From Burhinus oedicnemus (Eukaryota > Chordata > Aves > Charadriiformes > Burhinidae), in the NCBI GenBank assembly GCA_008921705.1, contig VFFE01007013.1, forward strand, positions 328,231 through 392,230: a DNA stretch of 64,000 nucleotides, written 5' to 3'. The notes under the pieces were generated by a model. That model ran no database searches. It was not told the origin of the DNA and worked only from the letters and a program-made list of their open reading frames with translations. A program made the position numbers and the translations under genes. Each line of letters opens with the position of its first letter. Positions within the stretch are counted from its first letter, which is position 1. This document shows, one piece after another, positions 58,366-64,000 of the stretch.

Positions 58366-61300
58366 AATTTTGTACTGTCAGACTGGGGAGGTTTCATGTC
58401 TAAGTGACTTAGGACTCCCACAAAGTGTTGCCACCATGAACTCTGCCATCAAAACTACTACTGTTCGTGCACTGAACTTGCCAACCCTTTCACAGTTGCC
58501 TTCCTTTACATCATTAGGTTCTATAGGAGCTCCACTTTTATCTGATAAAATTATACATTACTTTACAAGAAGTGCCAAAAGTCAAAATTTTACCAGTGTC
58601 TTCAAAAAGTTGTGGCATGGAAAAAGCAGTCTGAAGCAAGGAATGTGTTATCCAAGTATACAATAAAAATGTTGAGATCCTAAGAAGGAGGAAGGAAATT
58701 ACTTACACTCCTGCATCACCATGTGATACCCCAGTGCCCAATCATATGAAATAAGGTACAGGTAAATGGGAAGACAAAAAGGAGGTCATTCCATCTTGAG
58801 TGAAACATTTGACTGGGGAAAAAATACATTCTGGGGCATCCAGGCACCCCTTCTACCCGTAAGGCAAGAAAAACTTGCTCTAGGAACTCCAGAGGGCATA
58901 AGAGCAGTAAAAGAAACTACAGAAGTTAGTTTTCAGACAGGTTTGTAGAGCGTGTGCAATAACTTTTCCTTTTGATCAGCTTTACCCAAAAAATTTCCCT
59001 TGCGTGAAACAAAGGTGGCATTCAGGGATGTGCCTCACTGGTTCACGTCGCTGTGCAATGGTTGCCTGCAGTTGTGGTATAAACCAAAGACCGCTGATCC
59101 TGTTGTATCAGCTTAATTGAGATTCTGATCGGGATTTTGCTATGTGTGAATGAAATGTAAGGAAGAGGTTAGCAGTCCTAACACTAGCTTTTTTTTTTTT
59201 TTCCTCTTCAGTCACCGTAAGTGTGTCAGCAACCCACAGCCCAAGTATGAGTCACAGTACATGTACAACCATTGTTTTAAGCTGTCTTAGGGCCTTGAAT
59301 TGCAAATTTCAGATTTGGCTCTGAATTTTTTCCCCAAAATCAGAGCTGTTCAGATGTGAGGTTTAATTTGGTTTGAAGTCTATGTAAGAGAGGTCGGTTC
59401 TAGTGCACCACAAAGGCATTGTGTCTCCCTGGGGAGAATCCCACCCTTCAGACCGTAATATGTGGGAAATGAGGGGAAGAGAATGGAGACAAGCAGGGCC
59501 AAATCCCCCTTATTTTGCCTTGGGGGTTGTACATGTGCAAACTGTTCAGTCCTCTCTGTATGCTGCACCACATCAGGACGGGAGCCCAGTTTCCCATGAC
59601 TTTTTACTGGCATGCCGGACACAAGCACTGAAGGCTGATGTAATGAAATGAGAAGATGGATTGCGTAATTGACGTCCTTCTGCTAGAGCACAAGCAACTT
59701 TATTAATAACGTGTATTCTAGGCTCAGCCCTTTGTCTAGGGCAGTTCTACTTTACACAGCCTGATCCCACATAAAACACTTTTCATCAAAATGCAGTTAG
59801 GTTTATCAGCACATGCTGTACAGATAAAAATCAAATAGTCTTTGTATAATAGGGTGCCCAACTCCTAAATTCCTTGCCATGAGATGGAAGTTACCTATTC
59901 ACCCCAAACACATTCAGGTATTCCAATATAAAAAGTGCTCTTATTACCAATGAAATACACAATAGTACCTCAGAGTAACATGTTATATGCTTGGGCTGTC
60001 CAGTTTGAGATAACTGACAAATATAGACACACGTTATTTTTCTTAGCATTTTGAAGTTGCCATGGATATCTGGTTCATATAATAATGCACCTTAAAGACA
60101 AACAGTGGCCACAGGATATATCTCTGATACCAGGCACCTGGAAAGGGGTGTATGTGAATGGTGCTCAGAGAGATGATCTCTGACATTCAGCTCCACAACT
60201 CCTGCAAGTAACTGCAATATTGATCTGCTCTGAACAGCTGATATGGTGCCTGGCTCTCTCTTTGTTGTAAGAGTCTGGGAATTTCCTGCAAAACATGTAA
60301 TATGCTTGAGGCATCAAGTTTTTTACATTTATTTGCCAAAAAAAGAAAAAGGGTGTATTATTTGGCATTTTTCCATGGTGACTTAATTCAAGGACTATGA
60401 ACAAAATGGAAAACACCTTTCAGGTACAAAATGCCACTCACGCACTCTGAATCTTGATAGTTTAAACCACAATAAGCACCCTAAGATCCAAGATAAAACC
60501 CTGAAGAGATTCACAGCGGTTAACTGTAAGCATCAGTAAGCTAAGCGCAGCAGAGCTGTTTAGTTCAGTGGCCAATGCCATGAGGTCGGAGTGAGGAATA
60601 GTGGGGTTTGTCCTCGTGCTGCGATCCTGGGAGGAATAACATCACTGCGTCTTGCCTCAGCTTCCCCATCACAGGCAGATGAAGCGTACCTACACTGTGG
60701 TCAAAGATGAGGCAGAATATAATACACAGCACTGCAAACTTATTTTATCTCAAGTCCTGTTTTTAAAGTTTCTTACTGCCTTTTCTGGAGTTACAGGATT
60801 CTGTAACAGTCCTCCTTTGCTTAAAAAAAGGTTTCAGTCTTCCTTCACTATAAAGCATGATGCCACAAGCATTGAGTTTTCAGGAAGGCAACAGAGAGGT
60901 GGCCACATTATCTATAAACTAATCTGATTTAAGAGCTTTCCTTGCTTTGAACATAGATATTGCAATACCACATACAGGAGAAGTAGTTTTGAGATCCCTA
61001 AATGAAACACTCTAGAACCAAGTCTTTTAATTATTTTTTATTTTGTCTGTTTGTGATTTCTTTGTGCTGAACTTGATATATCTGAGAGTATTAAGAGGGG
61101 CAGCAACTGAGTGTTTAGCTTTTTTTTTTTCCTCTCCTTTCATCATATTCCTTTAAACAGACTCCACAGATATGGAGGCATTGTTATTACTAGCAATTTC
61201 AAGAAAAGTCTTGGTCCCAGCCTCAATTCATGTTCTAATAGGCCTAAACAGCACTAGTCCTAATCTTATTACCAGCATAACCTCAAGAATGCCTCCAGTT

Positions 61301-64000
61301 TGGTACAGTCACCTGTCCACAGTCAGGCCAAGTACAAAAGACTCTGTCCTTGAAGCCTTTCAAAGCCCCATTTTCTTTACCTTTTTAGTTTTATGAGTAG
61401 GGGAAGTTCATTTCTCTCCTTTAGAAGGGCTACTTTTCCTAGACCACCAGAACAAATTGCTTTTGTTTTCTGTAGCATCCTTGAGACTGAAATTGGGATA
61501 TTTCACAGAAGGGTCTATGAATGCAAACAGGATAAAGCTGAATTGATGGTGTCCACCTGCAGTGACGAGACCACATAGCTACTGAGGAATTAAACCCAGG
61601 AGGCAGGGAAATGCTAAATGTGATGTTTCTTCATGCTCCTGGGACCTGTCTGCCTGTTGTTCGACTTCAGCCTTGTTTCTATGCTGCTGGTCACTTCATG
61701 GTCAGAACCACTTATTGGATTTACATAAAGTAACATTAATTTAACTAGCCACTTCTATCCAGAAAAGGTTTTGGCTTAGATAGTTTTTTTCTGGTATTTT
61801 TGTTTGTTTGTTTTTTTTAAAGTTGTGCAGTGTAGGAAATAGGGTGGTCCCATAACACTCCTTCCCTGTCAAGACCCTGAACCCTCTTGTCTCTTCCCAC
61901 CTTGTTTCAGATTGGGATTTGCTGCAAGGGATCCTGAAACCTGCCAGCTGCTTGAATCAGCTACACAGTCTGGTGAAATTTTCACAAACAAATTTTCAGG
62001 TCTGAACCGTCAAGCTATGGTCAACAGTTGTAAATGTCATGAGACAGATAAAAAGCCAGCGGGGCAGTCAGAAGCAGACAGTAATCAACTTCTAGGAAAG
62101 CCAGGATTTATCACGTGGTTATTGCCAGAATTTGTTCAAGAGTGATCCTTTAATGCAAATGCTGAGTGCAGATTTCCTTGAGGTAATGTATTTGTAAGAT
62201 TAAGAGTTCACATATGGTGGTCATGGTGGTCATAGCTAGAGTGGTCATTAGATGGCAAACGAGGGAAGAGCATCCTCAGACTTTCTACAAAGTAATGCTC
62301 TTCTAGTTGCCATTTATGCTTAATTCCAGGTCTTGAGCTATAGTACCCCATCATACACACAAGCATTTCAAAGCCTACATTGCTACGCAGTTTTGTAGCA
62401 AAATGCTACAGATTTTTAAATAAACTATTAAATTGCTGTTGTCGTTGTCTTGACTTTCATTGTCTTGTATTTCATACAGCCAGCTGATGTTCAAATGTGT
62501 TTTGCGATTTTAATCTTCTCCCTTAGGCTTACCCACAAAACTCTACCACATACTTATTCAGCAAATTAACTAAATTATTTCCTTCCCGAAGAAAAGCTTA
62601 GATCTTCATGGGGAAGGCTGATGGGTTTTGGCAGAAAAGTCTGGAACTATGGAGTCACTGACTAACTGTAAATCAGCTACAACCATGGATCAAGGAAGTG
62701 TGGATTCAAAGACAGCCATAGTGAGACAAACCCTGATCTTGTTTATAATCTGTAACTTTACTGACATCAACTGAACTACAATCAGATTCCTTCAAATTCT
62801 CATGCCCACAGTACACTAAGTTATACGTATGCAACACAAAGTTTATTTTCACCACAGCCAACCCACTAGGCCAACTTCTTCCCTTTTATATCTATTAAAG
62901 GTATAGATTATAAGCAATATATATTTTAAAGAAGATATTGTAACTTATTTTTAAGAAGCACTGTGAAGGTCATTACATACAAAAACCAGAACAGGGCAAA
63001 TTCTCACTCAGCATGTCAGTTTTGAGGTGCTGTATTTAAGCAATAAGTAACCCTTCCTACAGCCGTGAGGTGCAACATGCAAGTCACAGGCAGCCTTGAA
63101 AGAGAGACACTTTGACGGTCAAACATGGACATGTCAGCTGGCTGCCTGCCTTCCAGACAGGAAAGCTTTACATCTCTTACTTCCTAGGCACGATCCCATT
63201 GCCAGTCCCACTTACACAACCTCGGCAGAATAACCTGGTTTTAGTCCTCTAGAAATAAGATTGACCCATACTGCCCCCAAGTCAAAGGTGCAGTGCCTCT
63301 CAAGCTAAGATGCCCCTTCCCCTGTAACACCCCCCTCCCCCTTTTCCTGGGGCTGCTGGCAGCTCTGGGTACGCCCTGTGGGACTTGAAGGTGCCCAGCT
63401 GACTGAGTGGGGATTACCCTTCTTTTCACAGTGGCAGGAGAGCTACCTTGCTGCTGTCCATCCATCACACACAGGCAAGGGAAGAAGAGGGATGGGGGTT
63501 CTGGGGATCACAGAGCCCACGCGACCCCACGCAGTGCTCATCCCAGTGCCGTTTTCAGGGGTTCTTGGCTGCAAGCTTGTGCCTTGATCATAACTTTCGG
63601 CATCTAGTGCTCTCCAAACCTACACAACTCCTGGGTGGCCTTTTAAGCAGATGCTGGAGACTGTCCCCCACCACGTACCCCAGTGGAGAGATTGCCTCCC
63701 AGGGCAGGCTGTCTGCACCAGTGCTGGGGATGGTGACGGAGGGTCTCCGTTTCCTTCGTTTGTAATGGAGGGATTTGAGCGGGAGCCGAATCCTGTCAAG
63801 CGCTTCCTGCCCTGCGCACACCCTTGTCAAAGAGCTCTTTGGAGAATACAGAAAGAGGATTAATGCTAATAGCTATCTGCCTGTCATTTGAAAATCTCAA
63901 GCAGCACTTGCTGGATTTTCCTCATGAATCTCTAATGCACAATACTGCAAGGGCACCTGAAAGGAAACTTTGCAGGGAGCACACGCAGCAAGCAGCAAGG
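58366..64000. other. unique non-coding DNA to the window end
   Basis: No recognisable gene. Homopolymer T runs at about 59189-59202 and 61121-61130. A tandem 9-base doublet (ATGGTGGTC twice, with a degenerate third) is at 62214-62231. A plus-strand frame at 61912-62145 follows TTGTTTCAG and is unrecognised. GC rises after 63280, giving overlapping frames on both strands at 63241-63863 that I treat as chance. Confidence 0.45.
62214..62231 (+). repeat. 9-base tandem doublet
   Basis: ATGGTGGTC occurs twice without mismatch, and AGTGGTCAT follows 8 bases later. A small slippage duplication. Confidence 0.75.

Noticed and set aside
61912..62145. 78-codon plus-strand frame directly after an acceptor-like TTGTTTCAG
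   Set aside because: The product is unrecognised, and no donor or partner exon supports it. It could only be a last exon, with no evidence.
1..64000. CRISPR arrays, operons, toxin systems, retroviral LTR pairs, tRNA or rRNA genes
   Set aside because: None seen. The window is vertebrate (bird) DNA, there are no evenly spaced direct repeats, and no long terminal repeat pairs or tRNA-like box A/box B sets beyond SINE fossils.

Overview
The window reads as avian nuclear DNA, and almost all of it is non-coding. The best evidence is five copies of the CR1 retroposon (a LINE). Each is 5'-truncated and ends in the short ATTCTRTGA-type 3' tail typical of bird CR1. The background is AT-rich, with scattered worn SINE-like fossils, short CA and AGC microsatellites and no dense gene content. 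I found no protein-coding gene that I can name, no tRNA or rRNA, no CRISPR array, no operon structure and no viral insertion. An intron or an intergenic gene desert of a bird chromosome fits best.

Layout from left to right: 1-1.25 kb is unique AT-rich DNA; a MIR-like SINE lies at 1.25-1.35 kb; 1.4-3.13 kb is GC- and CpG-enriched, densest at 2.56-3.13 kb, with a strong minus-strand splice donor at its edge. A CR1 tail sits at 5.45 kb, followed by a MIR-like SINE and a hairpin-forming old repeat at 5.82-6.02 kb. CR1 copy 1 (plus strand, about 1 kb lost internally) is at 6.79-7.77 kb. A purine-rich strand-asymmetric tract is at 11.56-12.18 kb. A possible non-coding exon with good splice sites is at 15.74-16.06 kb. 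CR1 copy 2 (minus strand, reverse transcriptase with a broken catalytic box, interrupted by an assembly gap) is at 18.92-20.26 kb. A CR1 tail is at 27.3 kb. Long unique stretches at 20.3-27.3 and 27.4-42.1 kb include two motif-rich candidate regulatory blocks near 23.5 and 31.1 kb. CR1 copy 3 (plus strand, youngest looking) is at 42.07-42.97 kb. A possible first coding exon on the minus strand lies at 43.8-43.9 kb. A G-homopolymer and second assembly gap are at 45.4 kb. Another candidate regulatory block with a CpG cluster and GT/CA arms is at 49.9-50.8 kb. The rest, to 64 kb, is unique.

The only recognisable proteins are fragments of CR1 ORF2 (reverse transcriptase and downstream region), and none could support transposition. 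The two or more CR1 tail types show separate waves of insertion. The most useful leads are the candidate minus-strand exon in a CpG/CCAAT context near 43.9 kb, the CpG-enriched stretch near 3 kb, and the gap inside CR1 copy 2, which comparison with copy 3 suggests hides about 216 bp rather than 20. I did not find a convincing undescribed system. The sequence alone, without alignments or expression data, does not support one.
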